A stretch of DNA of 6,070 bases from positions 1 to 6,070 of the forward strand of contig JAIXYA010000153.1 in the NCBI GenBank assembly GCA_027490485.1, written 5' to 3'. Position 1 is the first letter of the stretch; every line of letters begins with the position of its first letter. The DNA comes from Comamonadaceae bacterium. GTDB taxonomy: Bacteria > Pseudomonadota > Gammaproteobacteria > Burkholderiales > Burkholderiaceae_C. The notes under the pieces are model-generated. The model saw only the letters and a program-made list of their open reading frames with translations. It searched no databases and was not told the DNA's origin. Below, in pieces: positions 1 to 6,070 of the stretch. Position numbers and translations under genes: made by a program.

Positions 1-572
1 AGCAAACTCGGGGTATCGGTGACACTTGCCGACTGAATACGGTCAATATCGGTTTGCAAAGCACGCAACACCGGCGTCAGACGCGGTTGCGCTACTTTGC
101 TTAAGCGTTTTTGGGCGCTGTGCAAGGCCGCCAGCATAGGTTGCACACTGCCAGTGAGTTCGGCCTGCTGCTGCGCAAGGCTCAGCGCGGACTCGATATC
201 CACCACCATGTTTTCATCTCTGGAGCGTGTCAGGCTTTGCATCAACTCTTCCAGTTGCGAGCGCTGCAATGCCACTTAACTCAAGCGGGTATCGAGCAAG
301 GCCACGCGGCCTGCGGTTTCGTTGGCCAAGTCTTGCGCGTTCTTGGCCAAGCTATTGGCTTGCATGGAAAGTTGTCCTGCATCCGCGCTTTGTCTGGCCA
401 ATTGCTCTTGAATCAAACTGAGTTTTTGCCACAGCATGATGGCCAGTGCCAAGGCAAGCAAGGCAACCAAGCCCATCAATTTGCCGCCATAAGAACGCCA
501 AAGAGGACGTGAGGTTTCAGGACCGGCCGCGGGGGGAGGGTTTAGTTGCGTTGGTCCAGACTCACTGCTCAT
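1..572 (-). pseudogene. hemX: HemX-like membrane protein, interrupted by an in-frame stop and running off the left edge
   Basis: HemX is an inner-membrane protein encoded beside hemC/hemD. It was once labelled uroporphyrinogen-III methyltransferase, but it lacks that enzyme's fold and its role in haem synthesis is unclear. Reading starts at ATG 572-570, which overlaps the hemD stop as ATGA. The first 98 residues show a Pro-rich cytosolic stretch (NPPPAAGPE, about residues 11-19), one hydrophobic segment (about 32-48) and the beginning of a Gln/Ala/Leu-rich coiled-coil region. TAA at 278-276 then stops translation. The same frame stays open for 91 more codons to the window edge and reads VALQRSQLEELMQSLTRSRD and onward, which is HemX-like. 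This is therefore a point nonsense change (GAA or GAG to TAA is the simplest route), not a frameshift. Residues 1-98 could still be made as a membrane stub. Restart candidates are GTG 275-273, directly after the stop, and ATG 242-240; neither has a clear ribosome binding site. A sequencing or assembly error is the main alternative. Confidence 0.82.
276..278 (-). other. Premature TAA stop inside hemX
   Basis: On the minus strand the codons run CGC TTG AGT TAA GTG GCA TTG CAG, that is RLS*VALQ. Family members, as I remember them, carry Glu at this position (…EVALQRSQLEELMQSL…). The frame is the same before and after the stop, so one base change restores a full reading frame. Confidence 0.85.
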
Positions 573-1372
573 GCCATCAATTCTAATGAGGCAAGCACTT
601 CGCCCAGACTGGGTCTGCAAAAAACCACTTTCCCAATGCCCATGGCCTTGGCGGTTTGCACAATCCGTTCATGCGTGGCCATGGCGCGGGTAGCGCCCCA
701 ATCTTGGTCTGGCAGCAAGCTGGACAAGTTATCCAAAGCTTGGGAGCTGCTGAACAACCAAATACTGCCGTCTTGGGCGGCTTGACTGGCTTCTTGTAAC
801 CGGTATTTGTCCCAACGCGGAACACTGCGCTGGTAGACCGACAAAATTTCCACTGAAACACCGTTCATGGCCAATTGCCGCAACAACCAATCGCGTCCTG
901 AGCCTTGCGAGCTAGGGTCTTCTTGGTCGCCATCACTGCCGCGTAACAACAAAACCGGCTTGAGGGGCTGGAGCTTGGATTGCACCACCGGCCACAGTGA
1001 TTCGGTATCAAACTGGGCGGCGTCAGGAGGCGGCGAATCGATCAATGTGTCTGGAACGCCTACATCGCGCAAAGCCTGACGGGTGCCGGGCCCCGTGGCC
1101 CAACAGCGCGTCATGCCCCAGCCGGCTTTGGGCTTCATGGTGCCTAAGGCATTGGTCACGGCTGCACGGCTGACAAACATCACTGCTTGGTAACCATGCC
1201 AAGCATCAAGTACAGAACGCAAGCGCATCAAATCGGTCATAGGGTTGACTTCGATCAAGGGCCAGTTTTTGAGGCGGTGTCCAGCTTTGCGTAAACCCAC
1301 AGCCCAAGTCTGCCCTTCAGCCTCAGGGCGGGTGAGGATGACATCAAGAGCCACTCTGGCGGTACGCACCAT
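569..1372 (-). CDS. hemD: Uroporphyrinogen-III synthase
   Basis: HemD closes linear hydroxymethylbilane into uroporphyrinogen III while inverting ring D. It acts in the cytosol, directly after HemC. The 267-aa product matches the family's usual 250-270 aa. HemD proteins are poorly conserved, but the expected landmarks appear in order: TRP at 14-16 after the first strand, FVSRAAV at 66-72 (the SxxAV motif), WATGPGTRQAL at 91-101, LLLRG at 140-144, a YxR at 180-182, FSSSQA at 207-212, and the C-terminal ATHERIVQTAKAMG at 232-245. The gene lies 20 bases after hemC and overlaps hemX by ATGA, which supports one operon and coupled translation. The ATG at 1372 is preceded by TTTTCCTCTT, which is pyrimidine-rich and offers no Shine-Dalgarno site, so coupling to hemC translation is likely. 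The next in-frame candidates, GTG at 1369 and GTG at 1354, have no better site. I am confident of identity and fairly sure of the start. Confidence 0.93.
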   Translation of the reverse strand: MVRTARVALDVILTRPEAEGQTWAVGLRKAGHRLKNWPLIEVNPMTDLMRLRSVLDAWHGYQAVMFVSRAAVTNALGTMKPKAGWGMTRCWATGPGTRQALRDVGVPDTLIDSPPPDAAQFDTESLWPVVQSKLQPLKPVLLLRGSDGDQEDPSSQGSGRDWLLRQLAMNGVSVEILSVYQRSVPRWDKYRLQEASQAAQDGSIWLFSSSQALDNLSSLLPDQDWGATRAMATHERIVQTAKAMGIGKVVFCRPSLGEVLASLELMA

Positions 1373-1386
1373 AAGAGGAAAAGCCG

Positions 1387-1410
1387 GCGCAGTTACGCGG
1401 CGCCCTGCGC
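1387..1410 (-). other. Stem-loop spanning the hemC stop codon, upstream of hemD
   Basis: On the minus-strand transcript, GCGCAG (1410-1405) and CTGCGC (1392-1387) form a perfect 6-bp stem with a 12-base loop that contains the hemC TAA. CGGCTTTTCC follows, then the hemD ATG 14 bases after the stem. The short T run is too weak to call a terminator inside an operon. It might modulate hemD translation or be chance in GC-rich sequence. Confidence 0.3.
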
Positions 1411-2304
1411 TCGCAGCTGGGCAGCTACTTGCAAGCCCAGTTGCTCAGCTTGCGCCAAATCGGAGGCCATACCCTCGGTGTGTGCGCGCAAAAGGGGAGC
1501 ATGCAAATCGTCTGGGTTGCCCCAAGCGGCGTCGATACGCAACTGACCTTGGTCAATCGTTGCGTGTGCCGCTAAAGGCATGGAGCAACTCCCTCCCATG
1601 GCACGACTGACAGAGCGTTCTGCAGCCACAGCCAGCCAAGTGGTGTGGTCTGCCAAAGGGGCCAAGACACTGCGCACATCGTCTCTTTGACTGCGGATTT
1701 CAATGCCCAAAGCACCCTGTCCAGCAGCGGGGAGCATCTCAGTGGTAGAAAAAATATGCCGGATTCGATCTGCCAAACCCAAACGCTTTAAACCAGCGGC
1801 AGCCAACACAATCCCAGCGTACTGGCCTTCGTCGAGCTTGCGCAGACGGGTGTCCAAATTGCCACGCAGGGGTTCGATTTGCAAATCAGGGCGCAAAGCG
1901 CGAAGCAACACTGTGCGGCGCAAGCTGGAGGTGCCCACCACAGCGCCCTCTGGCAAGTCTTGCAAAGTGGCAAAGTGGGGCGAAACCCAAGCGTCACGCG
2001 GGTCTTCTCTCTCCATCACGCAAGCCAGCGCAAAGCCTTCGGGCATGTCCATAGGCACATCTTTGAGGGAATGCACCGCCAAATCGGCACGGCCTTCTTC
2101 CAACGCCACTTCGAGTTCTTTGACAAACAAACCCTTGCCTCCGACTTTGCTGAGGGAACGGTCGAGAATTTGGTCGCCCTGGGTGGTCATACCCAAAATA
2201 GAGATTTCGCAACCTCGCGCTTGCAAAAGGTTTTGCAAATGGTGGGCTTGCCAAAGAGCCAAACGGCTCTCACGGGTGGCGATGGTGAGGTGAACGGTGC
2301 TCAA
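1393..2304 (-). CDS. hemC: Hydroxymethylbilane synthase (porphobilinogen deaminase), TTG start
   Basis: HemC polymerises four porphobilinogen units into hydroxymethylbilane, using a covalent dipyrromethane cofactor. Landmarks, numbered from the TTG start, are [12 protein letters not shown] at 8-19, [21 protein letters not shown] at 43-63, HSLKDVP at 78-84 with the catalytic Asp at 82, GTSSLRR at 124-130, [12 protein letters not shown] at 147-158, AAGLKRLGL at 169-177, [12 protein letters not shown] at 191-202, and MGGSCSMP at 237-244, where Cys240 is the expected cofactor-attachment cysteine. The product is 303 aa, close to the family norm of about 310. The frame is open back to an ATG at 2427, but those 41 extra residues do not resemble HemC and that ATG lies inside the divergent ppc gene. 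The family N-terminus ([12 protein letters not shown]) points to TTG 2304-2302. No Shine-Dalgarno site precedes it. It is the first gene of the hemC-hemD-hemX operon, and hemD follows after 20 bases. Confidence 0.93.
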   Translation of the reverse strand: MSTVHLTIATRESRLALWQAHHLQNLLQARGCEISILGMTTQGDQILDRSLSKVGGKGLFVKELEVALEEGRADLAVHSLKDVPMDMPEGFALACVMEREDPRDAWVSPHFATLQDLPEGAVVGTSSLRRTVLLRALRPDLQIEPLRGNLDTRLRKLDEGQYAGIVLAAAGLKRLGLADRIRHIFSTTEMLPAAGQGALGIEIRSQRDDVRSVLAPLADHTTWLAVAAERSVSRAMGGSCSMPLAAHATIDQGQLRIDAAWGNPDDLHAPLLRAHTEGMASDLAQAEQLGLQVAAQLRAQGAA

Positions 2305-2388
2305 AATAGGGACTGGGTATACGTGTTTTCTCTGATGAATGCTAGCATGGGCTTCCTCATGGTTTTCCCTCGCCACACCTGATTTTTT
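2305..2388. promoter_or_regulatory. Divergent hemC/ppc intergenic region, presumed to hold both promoters
   Basis: This 84-base AT-richer gap separates the hemC TTG start (minus) from the ppc ATG (plus), so it, or the first bases of each gene, must carry both promoters. Candidate elements are weak. The palindrome GTATAC at 2317-2322 gives a TATACC -10-like box toward hemC that would leave only a few bases of leader. TGCTAGCAT at 2340-2348 is an extended -10-like box toward ppc. No convincing -35 hexamer pairs with either. I cannot identify an operator. Confidence 0.35.
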
Positions 2389-5196
2389 ATGCCCAGACCA
2401 CCTGCCAGCGCACGACGGACCACCCAATTAAATCAGCAAGAACGTCCCATGGTGGACGACATCCGCTGGCTAGGTCGGATTCTTGGCGATGTCATTCGCG
2501 AGCAAGAGGGCGAGGCAGCGTTTGGCTTGGTTGAACAAATTCGCCGCTTATCCGTGGCATTTCGACGCGATGCTGACGCTTTGGCTGGCAAGGCCTTGAA
2601 GAAAAAATTGGCCTCACTGTCCAGCGTACAAGCAGTGAGCGTGATTCGCGCCTTTACTTATTTCAGCCACTTGGCCAACTTGGCTGAAGACCAACACCAT
2701 ATTCGTCGTCAACAAATCCACGACCGTGCAGGCGATGTGAGAGTGGGCAGTGTGGCTCAAGCCTTGAGTAAGCTTAAAGCCGCTGGATGGACCACCAAGG
2801 CGGTGCGTCAAGCCTTGGCGCATGCACATATTTCACCTGTGCTGACCGCCCACCCCACCGAGGTTCAACGCAAAAGCATTTTGGACGCCGAGCGTGGCAT
2901 TGCCCAAAGCTTGCAAGAGCGCGACGCCATCACCTCCCGCCCCACGGACGCCACCACGGCCCGTGCCATGGCGCTGATTGAAGCCCAAGTGCGGGCACGT
3001 GTGTTGCAACTGTGGCAAACCCGTTTGCTGCGTTTCACCAAACTCACCGTGGCCGACGAGATTGAGAACGCCATGGGCTATTACGAGTCCACTTTTTTGA
3101 CTGAAATTCCCAAGCTGTACGCCGACTTGGAAGCCGACCTGGGGGACCAAGCCATTGCGCCGTTTTTCCGTATGGGCCAATGGATGGGCGGCGACCGCGA
3201 CGGCAACCCCAATGTCAATGCTGACACCTTGCAATACGCTTTGCAGCGCCAAAGCGAGGTGGCGCTTCGCCACTACCTGACAGAAATCCATTCGCTGGGC
3301 AGCGAGTTGTCCACCTCGGCCATGCTGGTCGGTGTGCCCCCTGCATTGCAAGCCTTGGCCGCTTCATCGCCCGATACCAATGCGCATCGCCAAGACGAGC
3401 CTTACCGCCGCAGTTTGACCTTTGTTTATGCACGATTGGCTGCCACGCTGTTGCATTTGACAGGCAAAGAAGCGACGCGCCATGCCCTCCCACCGCAGCA
3501 ACCCTACCCTGATGCCGACAGCTTGCTGACCGATTTACGAACCTTGGACGAAGCCCTCACCGCTCAGCACGCCCAAGCCTTGGCTGTACCGCGGTTGCGC
3601 CCCCTGATACGTGCGGTGCAGGTGTTTGGTTTTCATTTGGCGACGGTGGATTTGCGCCAAAGCTCGGAGCAACATGAATGGGTGGTGGCAGAGTTGCTCA
3701 AAGTAGCTGGCATCCAAGCGAATTACGCCAAACTGGACGAGGCGGCGCGTCAAGCACTGTTGCTGCAAACCTTGAACGACCTGCGACCCTTGCGTATTCC
3801 CAACCACCACTACAGCGCCCAAAGCATGTCCGAGTTGCGCATCTTTGAAACAGCTAAGCAGATTCGCCATGACTTCGGCTCAAACGCGATTCGCCATGCC
3901 ATCATCAGCCACACCGAAAGCGTGAGCGATTTGCTGGAAGTGCTGGTGCTGCAAAAAGAAACAGGCTTGCTGCACGGCACCTTGGAAGGTGAGGCCAAGA
4001 CTGAATTGATTGTGTCGCCCCTGTTTGAAACGATTGAAGACCTGCAACAAGCGCCGCACATCATGCGCAGCTTTTACGCCTTGCCAGGCATTGCAGCCAT
4101 GGTGAAGCGCGGTGGTTGCGAACAAGACATCATGCTGGGCTACTCGGACAGCAACAAAGATGGTGGCATCTTCACCAGCAACTGGTCGCTCTACCAAGCC
4201 GAGTTGGCCTTGGTAAATGTCTTCAAGGCTTTAGAAGAGGAACACGGCATCACCCTGCGCTTGTTCCATGGCCGAGGTGGCACCGTGGGGCGCGGCGGTG
4301 GCCCCAGCTACGACGCTATTCTTGCGCAACCCCCCGGCACGGTGCGTGGGCAAATCCGCCTTACCGAGCAAGGGGAAGTGATCAATTCCAAATACGCCAA
4401 CCCTGCTTTAGGACGACGCAATTTGGAAACCTTGGTGGCCGCCACCTTGGAGGCTACTTTGCTGCAAACCCAAAAAGCCGCGCCACGCGCTTTCATTGAA
4501 GCGGCTGAAAGTTTGTCTTTGCACAGCTTCAAGGCGTATCGGCATTTGGTTTACGAGACCCCCGGTTTCACCGATTATTTTTTTGAAGCCACACCGCTGC
4601 GCGAAATTGCCGCGCTGAACATTGGTTCGCGGCCCGCTTCCCGCAAAGCCTCGCAACGCATCGAGGACCTGCGCGCCATTCCTTGGGGGTTCAGTTGGGG
4701 CCAGTGTCGCCTGACCCTGCCTGGCTGGTTGGGTTTTGGTTCAGCTGTGCAGCAGTTTTTAGACCACCACCCCACGCTGTCGCGTACGCAGGCACTGGCC
4801 TTGCTGCGCCGCATGGACAAGCAGTGGCCGTTTTTCCGCACCCTGCTTTCCAACATCGACATGGTGATGGCCAAGAGCGACTTGGCGCTGGCCTCGCGTT
4901 ATGCCGAATTGGTCACCGACGTCAAATTGCGTCGGCGTATCTTCAAGGCCATAGAAGCCGAGTGGCAGCTGACCGCGCAGGCCTTGCAACTCATCACAGG
5001 TGCAAAGCAACGCTTGGCCAACAACGTTTCGTTGGCACGCTCCATCAAACACCGCTTTCCTTACATCGACCCTTTGCACCATTTGCAAGTGGAGCTGATA
5101 CGGCGTCATCGCGCAGGCATCACCGATGAGCGGGCCCAACGAGGTATCCATTTGTCGATCAACGGCATTGCAGCAGGCCTGCGAAACACCGGCTAA
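2389..5196 (+). CDS. ppc: Phosphoenolpyruvate carboxylase
   Basis: Ppc carboxylates phosphoenolpyruvate with bicarbonate to give oxaloacetate and phosphate, refilling the TCA cycle and supplying aspartate. The 935-aa product is longer than the 883-aa E. coli enzyme. Visible motifs are [12 protein letters not shown] with catalytic His155 (E. coli His138), [12 protein letters not shown] at 265-276, [11 protein letters not shown] at 583-593 with Lys590, and [14 protein letters not shown] at 626-639 with His627 and Arg635 (E. coli His579 and Arg587). The C-terminus ends in the invariant RNTG. The residues that bind the feedback inhibitor aspartate in E. coli appear kept (Arg635, Lys829 in MVMAKSD, Arg889 before FPYIDP, Asn933), so aspartate inhibition is likely. 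The start is uncertain. ATG 2389 is the first possible one, after an in-frame TGA at 2380, but it has no Shine-Dalgarno site. ATG 2449 (residue 21) has a weak AAGAA six bases upstream and would give 915 aa. I keep 2389 because related enzymes, as I recall them, carry a similar N-terminal extension. The gene is divergent from hemC and convergent with the small gene that follows. Confidence 0.97.
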   Translation: MPRPPASARRTTQLNQQERPMVDDIRWLGRILGDVIREQEGEAAFGLVEQIRRLSVAFRRDADALAGKALKKKLASLSSVQAVSVIRAFTYFSHLANLAEDQHHIRRQQIHDRAGDVRVGSVAQALSKLKAAGWTTKAVRQALAHAHISPVLTAHPTEVQRKSILDAERGIAQSLQERDAITSRPTDATTARAMALIEAQVRARVLQLWQTRLLRFTKLTVADEIENAMGYYESTFLTEIPKLYADLEADLGDQAIAPFFRMGQWMGGDRDGNPNVNADTLQYALQRQSEVALRHYLTEIHSLGSELSTSAMLVGVPPALQALAASSPDTNAHRQDEPYRRSLTFVYARLAATLLHLTGKEATRHALPPQQPYPDADSLLTDLRTLDEALTAQHAQALAVPRLRPLIRAVQVFGFHLATVDLRQSSEQHEWVVAELLKVAGIQANYAKLDEAARQALLLQTLNDLRPLRIPNHHYSAQSMSELRIFETAKQIRHDFGSNAIRHAIISHTESVSDLLEVLVLQKETGLLHGTLEGEAKTELIVSPLFETIEDLQQAPHIMRSFYALPGIAAMVKRGGCEQDIMLGYSDSNKDGGIFTSNWSLYQAELALVNVFKALEEEHGITLRLFHGRGGTVGRGGGPSYDAILAQPPGTVRGQIRLTEQGEVINSKYANPALGRRNLETLVAATLEATLLQTQKAAPRAFIEAAESLSLHSFKAYRHLVYETPGFTDYFFEATPLREIAALNIGSRPASRKASQRIEDLRAIPWGFSWGQCRLTLPGWLGFGSAVQQFLDHHPTLSRTQALALLRRMDKQWPFFRTLLSNIDMVMAKSDLALASRYAELVTDVKLRRRIFKAIEAEWQLTAQALQLITGAKQRLANNVSLARSIKHRFPYIDPLHHLQVELIRRHRAGITDERAQRGIHLSINGIAAGLRNTG

Positions 5197-5199
5197 AGA

Positions 5200-5214
5200 C
5201 CGTCGTTGCGACGG
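5200..5214 (+). terminator. Stem-loop immediately after ppc, possible transcript end
   Basis: CCGTCG (5200-5205) and CGACGG (5209-5214) form a perfect 6-bp GC-rich stem with a TTG loop, beginning three bases after the ppc stop codon. No T run follows on the plus strand, so it is not a textbook intrinsic terminator. It could protect the 3' end or act with Rho. It also reads as a hairpin on the minus strand, facing the transcript of the convergent small gene. Confidence 0.35.
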
Positions 5215-5239
5215 CCGACCTGCGCCTCGCGGCTTTGCG

Positions 5240-5283
5240 CCGTCGGTCAGATTGCTTCAGGGCTTAGCCCTTCGCAAAGACGG
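5240..5283. repeat. Nested inverted repeat between the convergent ppc and small membrane protein genes
   Basis: Three nested arm pairs share one axis: CCGTC (5240-5244) with GACGG (5279-5283), TTGC (5252-5255) with GCAA (5274-5277), and AGGGC (5259-5263) with GCCCT (5267-5271) around a TTA loop. That makes 14 base pairs separated by small asymmetric bulges. The element lies in the 107-base gap between two converging genes and has no T run on either strand. It may be a bidirectional transcript end or one copy of a dispersed intergenic palindrome. Confidence 0.4.
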
Positions 5284-5303
5284 GTTCAGCTTGATGACGC
5301 TGC

Positions 5304-5501
5304 TTACTTATTGGCGGACGCCGGTACGGCAGGAGTATCAGCTGCAGGTGCCGGCGCGGCAGCTGGCTTGGTTTCTTCAGGTGCATGAATTGCTTCTGCG
5401 CCGTGTTTTTCACCGCTCATGTCCACCTTGTCACCTGCTTTGAAAATGACAAACAGTGCCAAAGCCGCGAACGCCACAAATCCCAATGCAATTTTCCACA
5501 T
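5304..5501 (-). CDS. Small single-pass membrane protein with Ala/Pro-rich tail, function unknown
   Basis: The 65-aa product begins MWKIALGFVAFAALALFVIF, a hydrophobic segment at about residues 4-20. A short conserved-looking stretch, KAGDKVDMSGEKHG (21-34), follows, and then a low-complexity tail rich in Ala, Pro and acidic residues ending in PASANK. There is no lipobox cysteine, so it is not a lipoprotein. The N-terminal segment is more likely a membrane anchor than a cleaved signal, because no good AxA site follows it closely. Topology cannot be settled: one Lys precedes the segment and two follow it. The frame is open upstream to 5600, but GAGGAG ends nine bases before ATG 5501 and the upstream residues are polar and unlike a signal, so 5501 is the start. 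I recall similar short proteins between ppc and argH in Comamonadaceae, but no function is known to me. It is convergent with ppc and divergent from argH, so it is transcribed alone. Confidence 0.85.
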   Translation of the reverse strand: MWKIALGFVAFAALALFVIFKAGDKVDMSGEKHGAEAIHAPEETKPAAAPAPAADTPAVPASANK

Positions 5502-5510
5502 GATGCTTAT

Positions 5511-5516
5511 CTCCTC
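5511..5516 (-). promoter_or_regulatory. Ribosome binding site of the small membrane protein gene
   Basis: The minus strand reads GAGGAG, then nine bases (ATAAGCATC), then ATG 5501. This is the only strong Shine-Dalgarno site in the window, and it fixes the start of the 65-aa protein over the longer open frame. Confidence 0.8.
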
Positions 5517-5579
5517 AATAAATGGGTTCCCAAATAAGGGTCTACGGCGAGAATTTTGCGTTGCTGTCCTTTGATTTGG

Positions 5580-5607
5580 CTTACAAGTTAAAGACCACAC
5601 CTAAAAT
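5580..5607 (+). promoter_or_regulatory. Candidate argH promoter, giving a leaderless transcript
   Basis: CTTACA (5580-5585, four of six matches to TTGACA) is followed by a 16-base spacer and TAAAAT (5602-5607, five of six matches to TATAAT). Transcription would begin about seven bases later, at or next to the A of the argH ATG (5614). The absence of a Shine-Dalgarno site before argH fits this reading. The hexamers were matched by eye. Confidence 0.35.
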
Positions 5608-5613
5608 GCCTGC

Positions 5614-6070
5614 ATGACCTCCTCCAACTCGCTAGACCGTAAATCGCAGGCTTGGTCCGCCCTTTTCTCTGAACCCATGAGCGAGTTGGTGCAGCGCTAC
5701 ACCGCCAGCGTGTTTTTCGACCAGCGCCTGTGGCATGCCGACATACAAGGCAGCTTGGCCCATGCCGAGATGCTGCAAGCGCAAGCCATCATCAGCGCGC
5801 AAGACTTGGCAGACATTCAGCGCGGCTTGGCGCAAATCACCCAAGACATCGAGGGCGGCCAGTTTGAGTGGAAGCTGGAACTCGAAGATGTGCACCTGAA
5901 CATCGAAGCACGCCTGACCCAACTGGTGGGCGACGCCGGCAAACGCCTGCACACCGGGCGCAGCCGCAACGACCAGGTGGCCACCGATGTGCGTTTGTGG
6001 TTGCGCGACGAAATCGACGCCATCCGCGAACTGCTCAAAGCCCTGCAACGCGCTTTGGTCGACGTGGCCG
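5614..6070 (+). CDS. argH: Argininosuccinate lyase, N-terminal part, cut by the right edge
   Basis: ArgH splits argininosuccinate into arginine and fumarate, the last step of arginine synthesis, and works as a cytosolic homotetramer of the fumarase/aspartase superfamily. The 152 complete codons here, about a third of the usual 460-470 aa, open [20 protein letters not shown]. They carry the family's N-terminal signatures: a stretch equivalent to (F)DxRLWxxDIxGSxAHAxML at about residues 36-53, [12 protein letters not shown] at about 90-101, and [18 protein letters not shown] at about 113-130, where SRNDQ lines the substrate pocket. The frame is open to the edge with no stop. ATG 5614 is the natural start, because the frame upstream does not extend the family sequence and the next Met (residue 22) would remove conserved residues. 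No Shine-Dalgarno site is visible. It is divergent from the small membrane protein gene, with 112 bases between them. Confidence 0.96.
   Translation, partial: MTSSNSLDRKSQAWSALFSEPMSELVQRYTASVFFDQRLWHADIQGSLAHAEMLQAQAIISAQDLADIQRGLAQITQDIEGGQFEWKLELEDVHLNIEARLTQLVGDAGKRLHTGRSRNDQVATDVRLWLRDEIDAIRELLKALQRALVDVA

Noticed and set aside
276..620. hemX start 16 codons further upstream, at 620
   Set aside because: Those codons lie inside the hemD C-terminus and read MQTQSGRSACLIRIDG, which has no HemX character. The ATGA-overlapping ATG at 572 is the natural start.
1703..2293. 196-codon open frame on the plus strand
   Set aside because: It lies wholly antisense to hemC, whose motifs and cofactor cysteine are clear. 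The translation is Ser/Arg/Pro-rich with no family features.
2833..3351. 172-codon open frame on the minus strand
   Set aside because: Antisense to the catalytic N-terminal half of ppc; its Gly/His/Gln-rich composition is a by-product of ppc codon use.
5126..5443. 105-codon plus-strand frame beginning inside the 3' end of ppc and crossing the intergenic repeats
   Set aside because: It overlaps ppc and the small membrane protein gene, has no ribosome binding site, and its middle is the translation of inverted repeats.
5522..5541. CCCAAATAAGGG (5529-5540), a CC(A/T)6GG-like palindrome in the argH/small-gene gap
   Set aside because: Only three base pairs per arm around an AT core and not tied to a known bacterial regulator by position; likely chance.
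5632..6048. 138-codon open frame on the minus strand
   Set aside because: Antisense to argH, which shows [12 protein letters not shown] and [11 protein letters not shown] in the sense frame.
1..6070. Mobile element, CRISPR array, defence or phage system, tRNA or rRNA
   Set aside because: I saw no transposase or integrase motifs, regularly spaced direct repeats, terminal inverted repeats with target duplications, or tRNA-like cloverleaf. All long coding frames are housekeeping genes except the small orphan.

Overview
The window is a compact housekeeping stretch from a Gram-negative bacterium. The gene set and order are hemX-hemD-hemC (minus strand), then ppc, then a small membrane protein gene and argH, and protein wording in ppc, HemC and ArgH also points to Betaproteobacteria. 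The best fit is Burkholderiales, family Comamonadaceae (Limnohabitans/Rhodoferax-like). That placement is inferred from remembered family sequences and from the frequent TTG (Leu) and CAA (Gln) codons; no search was run.

Layout. Bases 1-2304 hold a minus-strand tetrapyrrole operon transcribed right to left: hemC (hydroxymethylbilane synthase), hemD (uroporphyrinogen-III synthase) and hemX. hemD and hemX overlap by ATGA. hemX is cut by an in-frame TAA (276-278), and the same frame continues as good HemX-like sequence to the window edge. Bases 2389-5196 hold ppc (phosphoenolpyruvate carboxylase, 935 aa) on the plus strand, divergent from hemC. Bases 5304-5501 (minus) encode a 65-aa single-pass membrane protein with an Ala/Pro-rich tail and a clear ribosome binding site. 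From 5614 to the right edge runs the 5' part of argH (argininosuccinate lyase, plus strand).

How the genes relate. HemC and HemD are consecutive enzymes from porphobilinogen to uroporphyrinogen III, the precursor of haem and sirohaem. Ppc makes oxaloacetate, which feeds aspartate, and ArgH finishes arginine synthesis from an aspartate-derived intermediate. Beyond that metabolic link, the two halves look like neighbours in a conserved order, not one functional system.

Gaps. No gene-free stretch exceeds about 115 bases. The three gaps are 2305-2388 (hemC/ppc divergent region), 5197-5303 (rich in inverted repeats, between convergent genes) and 5502-5613 (divergent region of the small gene and argH). 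I see no RNA gene, insertion sequence, CRISPR array, phage gene or defence gene, and nothing that looks like an undescribed multi-gene system. The points most worth a second look are the interrupted hemX, the alternating CCGTC/GACGG structure after ppc, the apparently leaderless argH start, and the hemC and hemD starts that lack a Shine-Dalgarno site.
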